64,000 bases of DNA from Phocoena phocoena. Its lineage: Eukaryota; Chordata; Mammalia; Artiodactyla; Phocoenidae. Each line of letters begins with the position of its first letter. Position 1 is the first letter of the stretch. Below the pieces are notes generated by a model, which did no database searches, was not told the origin of the DNA, and saw nothing but the letters and a program-made list of their open reading frames with translations. Positions 36,615 to 50,001 of this stretch are shown in pieces. A program made the position numbers and the translations under genes. The stretch covers positions 115,521,316 to 115,585,315 of the forward strand of contig NC_089222.1 of the NCBI RefSeq assembly GCF_963924675.1, written 5' to 3'.

Positions 36615-39600
36615 CTTAGGAAAAAAAAAAAAAAAGTAAAATAAAATGAATGTTGTGCATACTTCAAGCGCATTAAGAAAAAAAGCATAGAAAATATGTG
36701 GTTCATTTTTGGTACATAGGTACCTAATTTTATAGCTCAACTATGTCTTGATAAGGCCCTACAGATCCAATGTAATTGTATAAGATAAAATATCTTTGGA
36801 ACACATAAATAACTATGGTTTGCATATAAATCCATACAATCTGTTGGAAAATATTAAATTGACTCTTCTGTGAATTTCTGAACTAAATCATGTGGAACTT
36901 GTCATAAAAAAACCCTGAACAATGAATTCCAAAGAAACAAGGAAAGAGATGATTATCTTAATCCATTAAAATGACTCAGAGTGGGAAAACTGAAAGTTGA
37001 AACTAATGGAAAATATCAAAAAGGAAACAAATATTAATATTCCATCAAGAACGCTAGAGAAAACTAAAAACGTTGTGCTCTCAAGATGAGTATTATCTAA
37101 ATTTTCTCACTAAGGCTATCCATTTGATAAGGACCCAATACTTCCATGAATATTTTCACTTCATATATGATTTTTTTGTGTGTCTTAAATTTTTTAAAAA
37201 TCTGTCAATCTAATTTTTCTTAAATAAAAAACACTATCATTATTAATTATTGTAAACTATTTACTGCTACATACTTTTCTAAGGCTACTTCTAATTATCT
37301 TCTCCTAAGTGTTCCAGATACTTGCCCATTTTTATTTACTTAACTTTTCTGTTTGTTTATTTCTCTAGTATTCTGTTTTAGTGTTTCCGTCCTTTAGTCT
37401 TTTGTTGTTAATCTGTACCTAGCCCTGTTAATCTGCATTCTAACACTCTTCTAAATAAAGCCTGGAAAAAATAAATTCCTGTCCGTAAGAATCTTACTAT
37501 TGAAGAGAGGTATAAAACAAAATGTAGTTTTACATATCTGTAAACACTTCAATCTCTTGTCTAGTTTCCCCTCTTTTTTATAATGATCTGATTCTGATAC
37601 AGGAAAAAGTCACCATTTAAATTTTTCTTAGCCCATGTCTCGCAATCATAGGCAAGTCCAATATTGCTACTTATTGAAGTAGGAAGAGAAGTCAAGGAAA
37701 AGAAAAATGAAATCCATAGGGAGTTGACACAATTTATGGCCATATGGCCATATTTAGTCACTTAGGACTTTAGTTTCAAACCCAATTTAAGAATGAATAC
37801 AGTGGCACAAAAACTGAAACATATTTAGCAAGAAATCTTTAAGGAAAATAAATCACATCAAATAACATATGCTGAGTATAGACTGGAAGTATATGATTTT
37901 ACTGACTAAATAAAGACCCATATTTATGAAACAAATGTGTAAGCTACAAAAGCATATTTTACTGCAATAAAGTCAACCATCATTGGTATTCAGAAGGAAG
38001 ACAACTGCATCTGTCCACAGGGCAGCTGACAGTAGGGATCAAAATTTTCTTTAAACACAGACAGACCTGCACATGCTCAAGTATCTGTACACTGGGGCCC
38101 CCAAACCCCAAGCCGTAAAACAAGGCTCATGGACTTTATCATGGAGAGGTTTTCTAATGCAGGATCTAGAAATAATCCATATAGACTTGAGGGAAAAGTT
38201 TGCTTCAAAAGATTTTAGGTGGTCAGAGACAATTAGCAGCTAAGTGTGCCCCTTTGACCACAGAACAAATCTGCAAGTTGGATAGAATTACTTAGTGTTC
38301 TCCTTTGACCACTGGACACTGTGTGCTCCAAACTATCTTAGTGCCTGCATAGTTCATACTGAGCTACTGTTTTTGGCAGTATATAGGCAATAGGATCAGT
38401 ATCTTCTTACGAGTGTTTGGAATATTAACAGAAAAAGATGAGTCATTAGCATAGAAAGCAGGATTGATTTCTTCTTTGCTATCACTTAGGGATATTCATC
38501 CAGCTCATCCAAAAGCTGCAGTAACCCAATATTAAAAGAGATCCAAACCACTGCTGATATCACTAATGAATGAGAAATCGTGTGTCAGGCTATCCCTCCT
38601 GTTCCCTCCGATTTTAAAAGGGAAATTGTCCTAAAACTTGGCATACGGATGAGTAAGCTAAGAGAAGTCTCTCCCTCATCCACTCATTCATTCAGCACAT
38701 GTTAATGCAGCTTCTCCTATGCCAGGTTTCGAGCTTGGTAGCTGGTGAAGAGCCAGCAGCTTGGTTTCATCAGAAAAGTGGTGAGAGATGAAACTAGTTA
38801 GTTGGTAAATGGTGAGACAATGATGGGCCTTCTATACCATGCCAAGGAATGTGAGCTCTGCCCTAAAGGTGATAGAGAGATGTTGAAAGATTTTAATTAA
38901 GGCAGCAGCATTTTTAATAAGCATATGAAAATGATCGTGTTGGCAGATCTGTGAAAAATGAATTAGAAGAGAATATGAAGCAGTGAATTAGGTCAAACAG
39001 TTATTGTAAGAAATTATTTCAGCTTAGAACTGACAGTGGTTCTAGGGATATGGAAGAGGGAACAGAATGAAGAGATACCAGAACTGGGTGATCAATCAGA
39101 TGTGGAAGGAAAGTCTACAAAGATTCTAAAATTTCCATTTGGCAAACCGGAACAAAGTGGCAGGTAAAGTATGGATATGGTGTGTGACTGTGTCAATCCT
39201 TTCATTGCAGATATGGTAGATATGAAAAAAATGGACCCCTTACACTTAAGCCATTGTTAGCCTTCTGTTACTTGAAGTCAAATGCATTCATAATTAATAT
39301 GGTAAAGGAGGCTACTTATAGAGAGGAGAAAATAAATATGATTACGTCTATAGACATAGAGAACCTGTTGGATTAAAAAAATTCTAAATAAGAAGGAATC
39401 ACAAGAAACTTCTTAACTATAATGAAGATATTTTATCAGAAACTAAATGCAAAAATTATTCTTTAAAAGTAATATACTAAAGGCATGCCTAATACAATCA
39501 GGAACAAAATGGACATGCTGACATTAATAATCAGTAAGAAAAAGAAGGAAAGTGTGAGTATTGGAGAAGAACCAAAATAGTCATTACTTGCAGACACTCC

Positions 39601-42279
39601 ACAATACAAATAATACAGAACAGTAACTTCGATCATTGATAACTACAACAAAAGATAAGAACAACATAGGATCATGGCAGCAATGCTGGCAGTATTGGAA
39701 AATCGGGGATTTTAGGATAAATTGTGGCAAAATCATACGTTGGGATGTTAATGCTATCTCTGTGTCTATCTCTCTAACATGGAAATTTTTCATGGCATGA
39801 TGCTGACTACAAAGTAAATTGCATGAGTATATAGATTAGTTCCACTAAAATACACATGAATATCTTCAGGCAAAGTTATTGTATGTTTCCTTTAACATGC
39901 CACCAGTCACAAAATTGCAACATATGAGTATAATTAATTCAAAGAGCAAACTTTGAAAGAGTTGCCACAAAACTAAAATTGTCTCTTCGTTCAGAGGACA
40001 CCATTAGGGTCCTTGAGGATTTTTTTGGTTATCATACCTGTTCTAAGTCCCACTATTTTGTATGGAGACACGTGGAAGCACCTGATTTACAATTTCAAGA
40101 AGGAAGAAAGTTATGGGGTTCCCTGCGGTTGTTCTGATGAACTCAGTAGGGGTGGAGAACTTTGCAAGGAACTTTGTCTATTCTCTTCTGCCCTCAAGCA
40201 GAGTTTAGTTGCCAAGCAACTAGATAACCACAGGAGACTATGTGGTATAGAATTTTTGGAAGCCTAACATTGGTTTATGGTGGAAAATGCAATTCAATTG
40301 ATTAAAAAAAATGGACAATGCAAAGAATAACCCAGAAGAAAGTCATTTGCATATACATGGCACATCAGAAAGGGTTTTATACCTGAATGTACCTGAGGTT
40401 GTGCCTTCCAACAAAGTAACATTGAAATTTACCAATTTGTTGGAATTTGGTCACAACTTTTAAAAAATTGTTCTGAGAATTACCATAGCGCCTGTTGCAG
40501 CAATTATCTCTAAATTGTGTTATTCGTTATTTCAGTTGTTTTCTGCTAATTATATTAAGCTCATCTTCTACTTTGTAATTTTAACAGCCCACAAAAAAAC
40601 AGTATGTTAAAAACTGTAGGTTTGCTTAACGTTTATTTAGATGGAGAGACAGTTTTTGGTAGGAATTATTTTCAGTTTACTTAACTAGACTTTATTTCCA
40701 GAAAATCTGAGAATCAAAAATATGAGTATTAAAGACTAAATAAGTTACACAGGCAGAAATGTATTTTTAAACGCTTTGCCTTTGCAGGGGTTACTGCTAC
40801 CATAGCCAAACACAAGACCACACCCCTTTCAGACGCAAATTACAAAAATTACAAGGAATTATCTTGGGGTTTATTGTTTTGTGTCAAAATCATCTGCAAA
40901 TAATGTAGTTAGAAGGATTAGAAAGTAAGATGACAAGAGAAGCATCCAGCAAGTCGATAACTGACCACATTCAATACCCATTAATGCCCCGTGAAGTTTG
41001 TACTCCATGAAGCTCTGGACAACTACAATAAATATACATGAAACATCTTGAACTACTGACTAACAAGCAAACCACATTTTAAGGCATGTCAAAATAAGGT
41101 CACTGATTTTTCTATGTTGTTACCTTATGGCTGATCACACATTGAAACACGGGTAGACATCTCAAGGGCTATTTGCTGAAGGTTTATCAATGAGATTAGA
41201 GTCCCTCTGAATGGCCCGTTCCTTAATTACATAGCCATTGCGTGATCAGAGGCAATGTCTTTGCCAATGCAATTAACATTTTTTGTATTGTGAGATTAAC
41301 TGGATTTGAATCGCCTGCATAGTTTGCTTATAAGGTTAATCTCTCTTGAGATAGCAGTGTTCTTTGGCAGCGTGGTACTATGTAAAGTACAGGTCTCAAG
41401 TAGCCAGGTTAATTTAGTTCCAAATTGGCATTGTGGAAAATACAGCTTTGTATGCAACTGTAATAAAATCAAATGCCAAGTCTCCTTGTGGTTATGTCAA
41501 TAATATTCAGAAATCAAAATATTCACTTCAACCCCAAAACCATAAATCTGAAATGTGGTTGCATAATATCTCTTAACTTTCATACTTACATGCTACAGTG
41601 AAGGAAATTAAGTGTCCAGAGAACAAATTTCTTTCAACTGTATTCAGTCATTGACTATGGCTGTAAAATTGGCAAAGGCTATGCTGTGACAGCTATTACT
41701 AGGACAACCGTAACAATTTAAAAATAAACTTTGCTTGACATTATAAAAGTAGCATTATGGCAATAATTATATAGGTAGAGTCCTTTAGGTCCTCTAAGAC
41801 CAAAGCTATGCAGTAAAAGCACGAGACCTAACCACTGCTTGTAAATCTTATCTTAACTTCAGTGACCCAGAAGGATCCACTACCCAGTAGTGTCTATTAA
41901 ACTGGAAAGTGAGATGGCTAGTCGTAGTATGTCTCCTTTTCTAAATGGGTATGTGTGAGGGGCAGGGGGTTATGATAGCCATTGAATGTGAATTACTGTG
42001 CCCTTCCAATATAGACTGGATGATAATGATCAGTCTGCCTGACTGGGATTAAATAAATCCTTGCTGCACTAATTTCTCTTCTTGCCAAGAATTTTCTTTG
42101 TCTGAAAGAAACCATCCTGTGAAGCAAAAGCAAACATAGGCAAATATTCTCAGAGGGAAAAGAATGCCTTTCTCACCATGCTTTAGAGGCAAAGTTTCGT
42201 GTTATTGCTGATATGATATGATATGAGAGTCACACTGAAAGCAGGGGACCTGCCTATTCATTTCCCTAGCTCTATTTAA

Positions 42280-42345
42280 ACACTCAGAGCCTGGCACATA
42301 GTAGGTGTTCAAAAGATATTTATTAAATAAGTGAACAAATGAGAA
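42280..42345 (+). mobile_element. MIR 3'-end fragment
   Basis: The sequence agagcctggcacatagtagg, then tgttcaaaagatatttatta, is the terminal part of a MIR-type repeat. Confidence 0.5.
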
Positions 42346-42759
42346 ATATTTTGCTGTTTTAAAGTTTGCAAGTTAATATTATTTAAAAGAACTAAATCGC
42401 TCTTAACAATCACCTTGATTTTAATAACACCTTATGTTTTAAATTCTTAAATGAAGGTTACAAGTTATCAGTAACACACAGATATTTCCTAAGGTTTGGT
42501 TCTGAGATTTCTTCCCTCATAGCTTTGTCCCACGGTATCTCAACTACACTCAGGCCATCAACTATTACCTCTCACTCAATAACTGATATCAATATAACCA
42601 GACCCAACCTCTATCTTCATCCCGAAGAAAATAGTCATTTGAAGAAAGCCTCCAGTGTAAAAGACAGAACAATGCAGGCGAGAGGTCAGGGAAAGGAACT
42701 TAGAAGAAAAGGAGGAACGCATCATGAGAAAATTTTATTTAAAAAAAAAGAATATTGTT

Positions 42760-43900
42760 AAAATCCTGAGATGCAAGATAAGTTAAAACATCCATGAAAT
42801 AAGAACAAGGTGCTATAAATAAGGAATATTTCAAGAAAAGAAAGATCTGGGAGGTTTAACATCTCATTAATGAATTTATGCTCGACAGAGAAATGAAATA
42901 GAAAAAATGGACAGTATATTTCATTGACTTGTATGAATAGAGCGTTTTTAGATTGAGATTGCTCAGTAAGGGTCCAACCAGTAAAAGGAAAATAAGTGCC
43001 AAAATGAGGCATGGTATTGAAACATTTCAGAACCATGGGATAAAGAGAAGGTACTAAGTAAAGTTTGGAAAGAGAAAAAAAAAAGGAAAATGATCGCATA
43101 GGGATCAAAAGTACAGTAGACTCCTCAACAGTAACGATGGAAGCAAAATGATATTGAAGTGGCGACCTTAATATTTCGAGCAAAAATATTTTTTTAAACT
43201 TGAATTCTATAACCAGCCGAAGTATCCATTAAGTTTTGGATTGAATAAAGATAGTTTGGTCTGGAATGTGCTCTAGGCTCTAGTCAAGGAGAAATCAGGA
43301 GAGAAACACTGTTCTGAATATAGGAGTTAAACAAGAAAAAAAAAAAAATACAGGATATAGGAAGCAGGGAATCCAGCATCAAAGGAAAGGGAAGATGAAT
43401 ATCAGAATGAAGTTTCTGGGGTAGATCTAAATAGAATCCAGCCTGGTTGGACAGGGCAGAAGTCTGACGCCTCCAGGATGGCTGTAGCAAGAGTAGACTT
43501 AATAGCTAAATAGAATTTAGAGAATTTTAAACCTTCTGTTGAAGATTTCAAGAAGAATTCATGACAGGCATAGATAAACATAAGTAAAAGGAAAAATGGA
43601 TTTATTATTAATTCAAAGAAGACCAAATATAGTGCCAGAAAAGTAATGCCATTATAATAGCATAACACTTAGCTCACAGTCAATATTTACAAGGTTATAA
43701 TAACTTAAATTCTAAATATTAATACAGTCAATGTTTCTAAAGTCAATATACTGAAAAGACAAAGAAGGGAAAAGACAAAAAGAAGGGAAAGTACAGGTGA
43801 GAAGTTGGAGAAGGGAGTATAAGTGGGCCAAATCATCATCTTCCAAAATAAGAAGTTAAAATGTATAAAATTGCAAAATAAGCACATAGAAATATGGAAA
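42760..43900 (+). mobile_element. Probable ancient L1/HAL1-like fragment
   Basis: An A-rich plus strand with blocks such as cttgaattctataaccagcc, gaaagatctgggaggtttaa and catcaaaggaaagggaagat resembles L1-lineage ORF-region remnants. There is no open frame on the sense strand; frames on the other strand here are T-rich antisense artefacts. Confidence 0.4.
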
Positions 43901-43956
43901 TAAGTCCCAGGAGAAAAAGATAAAACAGGCTTACAGGAATGTTCAAAGATGAGAAA

Positions 43957-43988
43957 TGTGTGTGTGTGTGTGTGTATGTATGTGTGTT
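43957..43988. repeat. (GT)n microsatellite
   Basis: This is a short GT run with GTAT interruptions at its 3' side, lying at the end of the A-rich L1-like fragment. Confidence 0.95.
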
Positions 43989-46211
43989 GGGAGGAGGGGA
44001 GGTTGCAAGCTCTTTCTGTATTTCATCATAAGTTTTGCAATACTTCTAATGTCTATTAGAAATGTAACACAGAAAATTTTTTTTCATGTATTACTTTTAC
44101 AAACATTTAAAAATCATTAGGAAACAATTCTTATTTTTAGTTGCTTTTTAATGATAGTTAAATTCTAGATAACAGATATCCCAAACCTACCCATAACTGG
44201 AAATTTAATTATGTACTTCAACTCTAGTTTCTCTGTCTTCAGGATCTCTAGAATTTAATTAACATATGTAAATTGCTACAAAGTATTCTTTATGAAGACA
44301 TCTAGACTGTGCCATAGATTTTAGTGTCCTGCAGTGTGGTGCCTACTTCTAATTTTTAGATTTGGTACTGCCACTTAACTAGGATGCTACTTTATGGTCA
44401 GCAAATATTAAAGAAGAACAAACAGCATAAATGACTCAGAGAGTATGGCAGAGTAACATTTTGAAAATTAAGTCACACTGATTAAGACTTTTCCTAAAGC
44501 GCAGATTTTTAAAGCATAATTTGCAATTTTCAAACTAAAAAACTTCTAAGTCCAATCCCACTTATTAAAGAGTCAAAATACTTGCAGATGGCTATTGTAT
44601 TGGTAAAGACCCTTTAACCTTTTCATTGGTTTCCTTGCCATTATAAGTGAATTATATTTTTGAACAATTAAATATCATCAGTTACTTTTTCTGTATTATA
44701 TATCTTAAAGATGGAGTTGCAAAGGACATCTAAAAACTTCCATTTAAAAGCTGGAAGAATACAGAGTTGTCATAGTAGCCAGAGTTTTAAAGGCAGAAGT
44801 GTTGCTACATGAAAATAGAATTGAGAGAGGAGAGGTAAACTGTCACTAACCAGCTTTACATTTATAAACCTCCCACCAGAGATAGAATATCTAACAACGA
44901 TTAAATACAGATAGGTTTACTAGAAAACATTTTCTGGATATAGAGCATCAAAATAAACTAAAGAAGGCCTCATTATACATAGCATACTAGTTATCTTATT
45001 TTCTCTAAGAATTGGGGAATCAAGGTACAGGAGGGGGTCTTTCCCATGCAATACTTGTCACAATCTTGATTTAGACCATCACTACTCTTTTTATGTTTTA
45101 TTTCTAGGTTTGGATGTTGTTTTCTTATCAATTATGGAATTTTAGTTTTTCCCTCAACTTAATATTGTACTTAGGTCAGTTCTGACTAGTTTACACCATG
45201 AGATAAACGTTTCTCAGCTTCCTAAACAAATTGTTCCAGAAGAACTGCCTGTAGACAAATTCAATCTTTTTGGTTTATAGCTACTTTCAAAATAATTTAG
45301 AAGTCCCCCCATAACTCCTGACATATTTAGGGATATCCTTCAGTTCTCATCATATTTTTAGAGAAAGTAGGGTGAATATTTCATAACACAAGTCACATTT
45401 GGTAAGTCTAATTGTTTGGGTAATAACACTAAACCCTTTCAATTTTCTTCTGAAGGCAATATATACTGCTGTAATGAAACATTTTTCTGTTCCAAAGCTG
45501 GTGGTAGCTACAGAAGAATAGAGATGAGTGTTTCTTTAAATAGAATAGCTGTACTTGTGGGTTTTCAATGCTAATGTTCAGTGACCGCTAATTTCATATC
45601 TTAGCAGGCAAAACTGTATTTTATTCATTACGGAGTGAAGCACATTTTGAGACTCTTATAGATAGATAACTGCATGAAATGTAAGGGCAAACTGATATTG
45701 TCTGAGCTCTCTGTAGGACAGAAATTTACATGCATACTTTGAACAGTTTTATTTTTACTGTTCAATTCCTTTAATGAATTATGGGATCCTGGTTTTGTCA
45801 TTTGGGACTTCAAGCTGCTTAGTATCCACAAGGAGTATTACCAGAGATTACCTGCTACTCAGAGCAATTGAAAAGAGAGGCCTGCACTCTAGTACATATT
45901 CATAAACCACACCTAACACTCTAAATGTAATGGAAACCATAATATGGCTCTCTTTTGCATCGCAGCACGGGATCCCATTATACCATGGGTGGCACATCCC
46001 AAACTGCAAAAGAAGTTTCTTTAGGGATGTATGCCAGATTCTGATGCTACCTCAGTGTGTTCTGGAGTAATGACATAGGATCTTATCATACCATGCACAG
46101 ATTCAGAAGATTATTTTACTGGCACACACAAAAAAGTAATTTGAAATTCACAATTATCTCTTGCATTTAAAAAAGAAATCATAATATCTGCAATAGTGAC
46201 TCTTTTATTCA

Positions 46212-46320
46212 AATATATATAGAGAGAGATAGATATACACATGCATCTATATATGTGTGTGTATATACATATGTGTATGTGTTTGTGAGTGTGTTTGTGA
46301 GTATACATATATATTTCCAT
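46212..46320. repeat. Compound AT/AG/GT simple repeat
   Basis: Alternating ATAT, AGAG, GTGT and GTTTGTGA units make a mixed low-complexity tract. Opposed reading frames here are artefacts. Confidence 0.9.
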
Positions 46321-47163
46321 ACAGATACTTGAATGGGACTTCAATGTCATCTAAAGGAATGTTTCATTTTCCAGCATCTTTAGGATCCCCATTTTCCCCA
46401 ATTTTCTGTCATTGTATTTCTCTTTCAATTTTCCACAGCTGCCCTGTAGCATTTTCCTTACTTTTGTTTAATTGGCCATCTTTACTACCTCCAATTTTCT
46501 CCTTCCTAATGCTTTCTCCACTATTTCTGTGATACAGATCTAATCACGTTTTCACTAACTAATTGAATTACTCCAGCTAAAGAGTCCTTTGGTTTTTAAG
46601 TTGAAGAAACATGAATATTATAGCAAAGTAGTTGATCAATTTTTTTCTAATTTTGATTGCATGTGTATAACTAGCAAGCTAGTCTTTTCATCATGAGGTA
46701 AAACTGAAAATAGCTCAATCTGAAATTTTTTAAATTAGAAAACAAGTGAAATGGCTATACACTGCACTCTCTAATTTTTAAAAACCTTACCCTGTGTCAT
46801 GCACATAATAAATACTTCATAAATGTATCACAACGGAATGAGTGATAAACTTTAAAGGTATATAATCTCTCAAATAGATTTTGAGAAAGGACAGTTTTTT
46901 ACATCCTGATGAAAGGCAAAATCCTATAAATATATATGAATAAAGTAGGTAAATTAATGTTTCAAAAGTTTAATTCTCTTCACATCAAAGATTTCATCTG
47001 AAAGACAGAACCAGAAAACAAGACAATTCTAGTCTATTGAGCTCACCACAAGTCATAAGTAACTGTCCCTGTATGGCCTGGTGTTTGGTATTAGCAAAAA
47101 TATTTAAAGGAAAAGGAAAAGTAGGTAGTAAATAGCAATTTATAATTTAAAAGAGAGTTTTAC

Positions 47164-47284
47164 CAAAGACAGTCAGCTCCGCTGGATCACTGTCTCTTTC
47201 TCCCACCATATTGGTGCCAACACAGGTATACATCCCTGCATCACTTTTCCTGGTATTGGAGATCATTAGTTTTCCACCACGGAT
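47164..47284 (-). CDS. ROBO2: ROBO2 exon 4: second half of Ig domain 2
   Basis: This 121-nt exon is 40 codons plus one base. It translates from [20 protein letters not shown] through [20 protein letters not shown]. The DAGMYTC motif is the canonical Ig F-strand Asp-x-Gly-x-Tyr-x-Cys, whose Cys pairs with the Cys in exon 3. Asn-Thr in [12 protein letters not shown] and [12 protein letters not shown] are ROBO2-type; ROBO1 has, from memory, MITYTRKSDAGKY and ERESEVAEL at these places. The 5' junction is phase 0 and the 3' junction phase 1. The acceptor is tttaacag|ATC. The donor TTTG|gtaaaa departs from consensus at intron +5 (a instead of g), so it is predicted to be a weaker donor than those of its neighbours. 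Exons 3 and 4 together make a 279-nt symmetrical 1-1 module. Confidence 0.97.
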
Positions 47285-48399
47285 CTGTTAAAATTGAAAA
47301 AAAAGAAAATGGAAAGGAAAAGAAACAGAGAAAGAAAGGTCACTAATAAATAATTTTAAATATTTAAGCACGTTTTTTTTCTCTAAAAGAAATAGCTGAG
47401 TGTCTAAGACACAAAACTCTCCCACTATTTTGGCATCTGCATGTGTACTTTCTTCTCTCAAATTCACCTTCAGTATAAGCCCCCATATTCCCTTTCTAGA
47501 GAATGCTTCTTTAAGGCAGTCTTCCTCTCTCTCGCCTGGTCCTATTTTGAATCTTGTGACTGCCCCCATTAAACCACAGTGGTTGGTCTTCACTCTGAGA
47601 TTCTGTTGAATGAATTTCTATTGACATTTGTCATCAGAATGAAGTACTAGATATCTGCTTTGGATAATATAACGAAATCTAATTGACTCAGAAGAATTCA
47701 ATGAGTATTTGTTGAGTACCTCTATGGGCTGGGTGGTGTTCTAGGCCTTTGAGATTCAATAGTCAACCAAATAGTAAAAATCTCTGCTTTCATGGAGTTT
47801 ACATTTCAATTGTTAGCATTAAAATTATCTTTGCCTCATCTTAACTGTATTTATTAGATAGTTTTTGAAGAGGAGGTCAGGTTGAATAAAAACAAAATTT
47901 GTTTTTGAATGATGAGTATGACTTGGTACAAACCATTGGCTTCTAATATGTGGTCCCTAAATGTTTCTTAAATGAGAAGCATTTTTGTTTGAATAAACAA
48001 ATGTAATAATGTTAAAATGCCTGTTAGTTAAAGGGTACATTAAAGCAGAATAAAGTTTTCAGTAAGTGAATCATCAACTTATAGCTTCTTTTCCAATAAA
48101 ATTTTTTTTTTATTATTTATCTAGTTCAACAATCTTAACTTTACAATGACTGAGTGTTCTTAAAGAGATATGAGATAAGAATATGCTGGTTTCCTCCTTT
48201 AATTTTAATTTCACAGGCAGACAAAACTCAAGTAGGTACGTTTTCATCAGACTTATTCAGGCTCTAAAACTAGCCATGTCATAGAAAGGGATTTTCAACA
48301 TTTTTTTTTTTTTTTTTTACTTAGGAAGAAAACACAGTCAACCTATTCTCAACTGTATACAGTAGAGCATAATAAATGATAGGTTTAAACCACGGAGGC

Positions 48400-48845
48400 C
48401 ATTTCTCCTTCCCCCAAAGCTGAGTGTGACAATATGATTTGATTTGATTTGATTTGACCAGTGGAACTAAAGCAACATTTCACCAGAAGAAAGGCACTCG
48501 CATATAGGGACTTGCCTTCTCTTGCTGTAGCTGGAACCCTGAGACCACTATGAGAACCAGCACGAGCTAGCCTGCTGGAAAATGAGAGGCCGTGAGGAGA
48601 AGAACCAAGATGACCAGCTGAGAGACAGTCAATGGCCAGCCATGTGAGTAAAGTTATCCTAGATCATCCCAGCTGTCAGCACACGTTTAAACAAGCCACA
48701 GAAGCATGAGAAAGCCTAGCAAAGATGAACCAAGCTAGCCCAGAGCAAAGAACTGTCAGCTTACCCCCAGAATCATAGTGTAAATGCAATGGTTATTATA
48801 TATCACAGTATTTGGGGGTGATTTGTTACAAAGCAAAAGCTAAAT
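48400..48845 (+). mobile_element. MaLR-type LTR fragment
   Basis: Recognisable blocks are gctagcctgctggaaaatga, aaagaactgtcagcttaccc and gggggtgatttgttacaaag, matching an old mammalian MaLR-type LTR in degraded form. Edges are approximate, and the family is assigned from memory of consensus blocks. Confidence 0.5.
48436..48457. repeat. (GATTT)4 short tandem repeat
   Basis: Four consecutive GATTT pentamers lie inside the LTR-type fragment of intron 3. Confidence 0.9.
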
Positions 48846-50001
48846 GATTACAAACATGAAAAAGATCTTGAACAGGAGCACATTTTCATAAGTTTGGTAC
48901 CCGAGCACAGACCATTGGGAACCAAATTATCTTTCACTGTAGATCGTCACAGTGTCAACAGTTCAAGCCAGAATCATATGGAATATGTTGTGATCTTTTG
49001 CATGGACTCTCTCGTCCTGTGTTCTGATGTAATCACAATGTACACATAAGAATAAAACCTCACTTACAAGATATTTTTAAAGAGAATAGACACCCAGAAA
49101 ATGTGGACTTTTTGATAGAAATGGTACATTTGTTTCATTGAGACATTATTTTAAATAAAATATATTAATTCTCAGTTATTGTACTGAGTATAAAAATTAT
49201 ACTAAGAACCATGTCAGAAGGTTGAGGCATTATCTACTATTTCAGTGGACTGCTCTAACAAACTTCACATACACATGTTGAATGGATCCTCTGAAAAAAT
49301 AAAATAACTATATGCCATTTCTCTACCTTTTTACCATTTTCTGGGTGTTCCATTTTGAATAATAATTGACTGATTAACCTGATCATCCATTTCCCTTGAA
49401 AACAGACTATTTTTCTACAAGGGTTAAACTACAAAACCGGGCAGTTATTTTTACATTGGTTTTTACTTTCTAGCTCTTAAACTTTGAAATGAGTTCTCAT
49501 ACAATATTTTAGTTAAAAATATTACATTGGAAAAACTGGAAAAGAGCTTGAAATATTTATCACCTCAAATTATTTCCTCTTATAATTTTGAAAGTAGTAT
49601 GAAAAGAAATGTTCTAGTTAATACAGTTTATGGCCATCATTTACACTTTGACACATGTATTGCATGATCAATAGATGCATTTGGAGATCTTAAAAAGAGC
49701 TTCGACATTAGTATTCTACTGCAAAGATATATTTACATATTCAGATTGGTCCAGTTATTAATATATCATATACTATTTGAAGCCTCATTCCAAAGTTTTT
49801 ATTTTTGGTTATCTTTTTTCAGTCCTTTCAATACAGCGTAAATAGTAATTAGCACTCAAATACAGTTCTACAACTTTATTACCAAGAAATAATAAATAAT
49901 ATAAATAAAATATTATAAATAATATAAGTAAAATAATGAAATACATCCATTTTAAGCCTTGATAGTCAATCTCTCTAGGGGTCCATTTTAGTTTAACTCA
50001 C

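Larger units (their letters stand above)
36615..47163 (-). other. ROBO2: ROBO2 intron 4
   Basis: This intron of about 10.5 kb separates the Ig2 and Ig3 modules, with donor gtaaaa and acceptor cctaag. It contains an ancient L1-like fragment (about 42760-43900), a MIR 3' end near 42280-42345, a (GT)n tract at 43957-43988, a mixed AT/GT tract at 46212-46320, and an unassigned ancient repeat-like stretch near 38690-39170. A low-repeat block at about 41100-41480 with several homeodomain-type motifs is reported as a finding. Other stretches (36640-38690, 39200-41100 and 44000-46200) show nothing I can name. Confidence 0.9.
47285..50001 (-). other. ROBO2: ROBO2 intron 3
   Basis: This intron of about 2.7 kb lies between the two exons of Ig2. 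It has donor gtgagt, acceptor tttaacag, and a long pyrimidine tract before the acceptor (purine-rich on the plus strand at about 47290-47340). It contains a MaLR-type LTR fragment (about 48400-48845), a (GATTT)n patch at 48436-48457, an oligo-T run near 48301-48319, and an old repeat-like stretch near 47690-47830. The remaining part, 48850-50000, is AT-rich with nothing recognised. Confidence 0.9.

Noticed and set aside
42758..43887. Several minus-strand frames of 60-141 residues rich in Phe and Leu
   Set aside because: They are antisense to an A-rich L1-like fragment. The Phe/Leu/Ser bias is the product of T-rich codons, there are no splice or promoter signals, and no known domain is recognised.
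46111..46350. Frames rich in Cys, Tyr, Ile and His over the AT/GT tract
   Set aside because: They are translations of simple dinucleotide repeats (TATA, CACA, GTGT).
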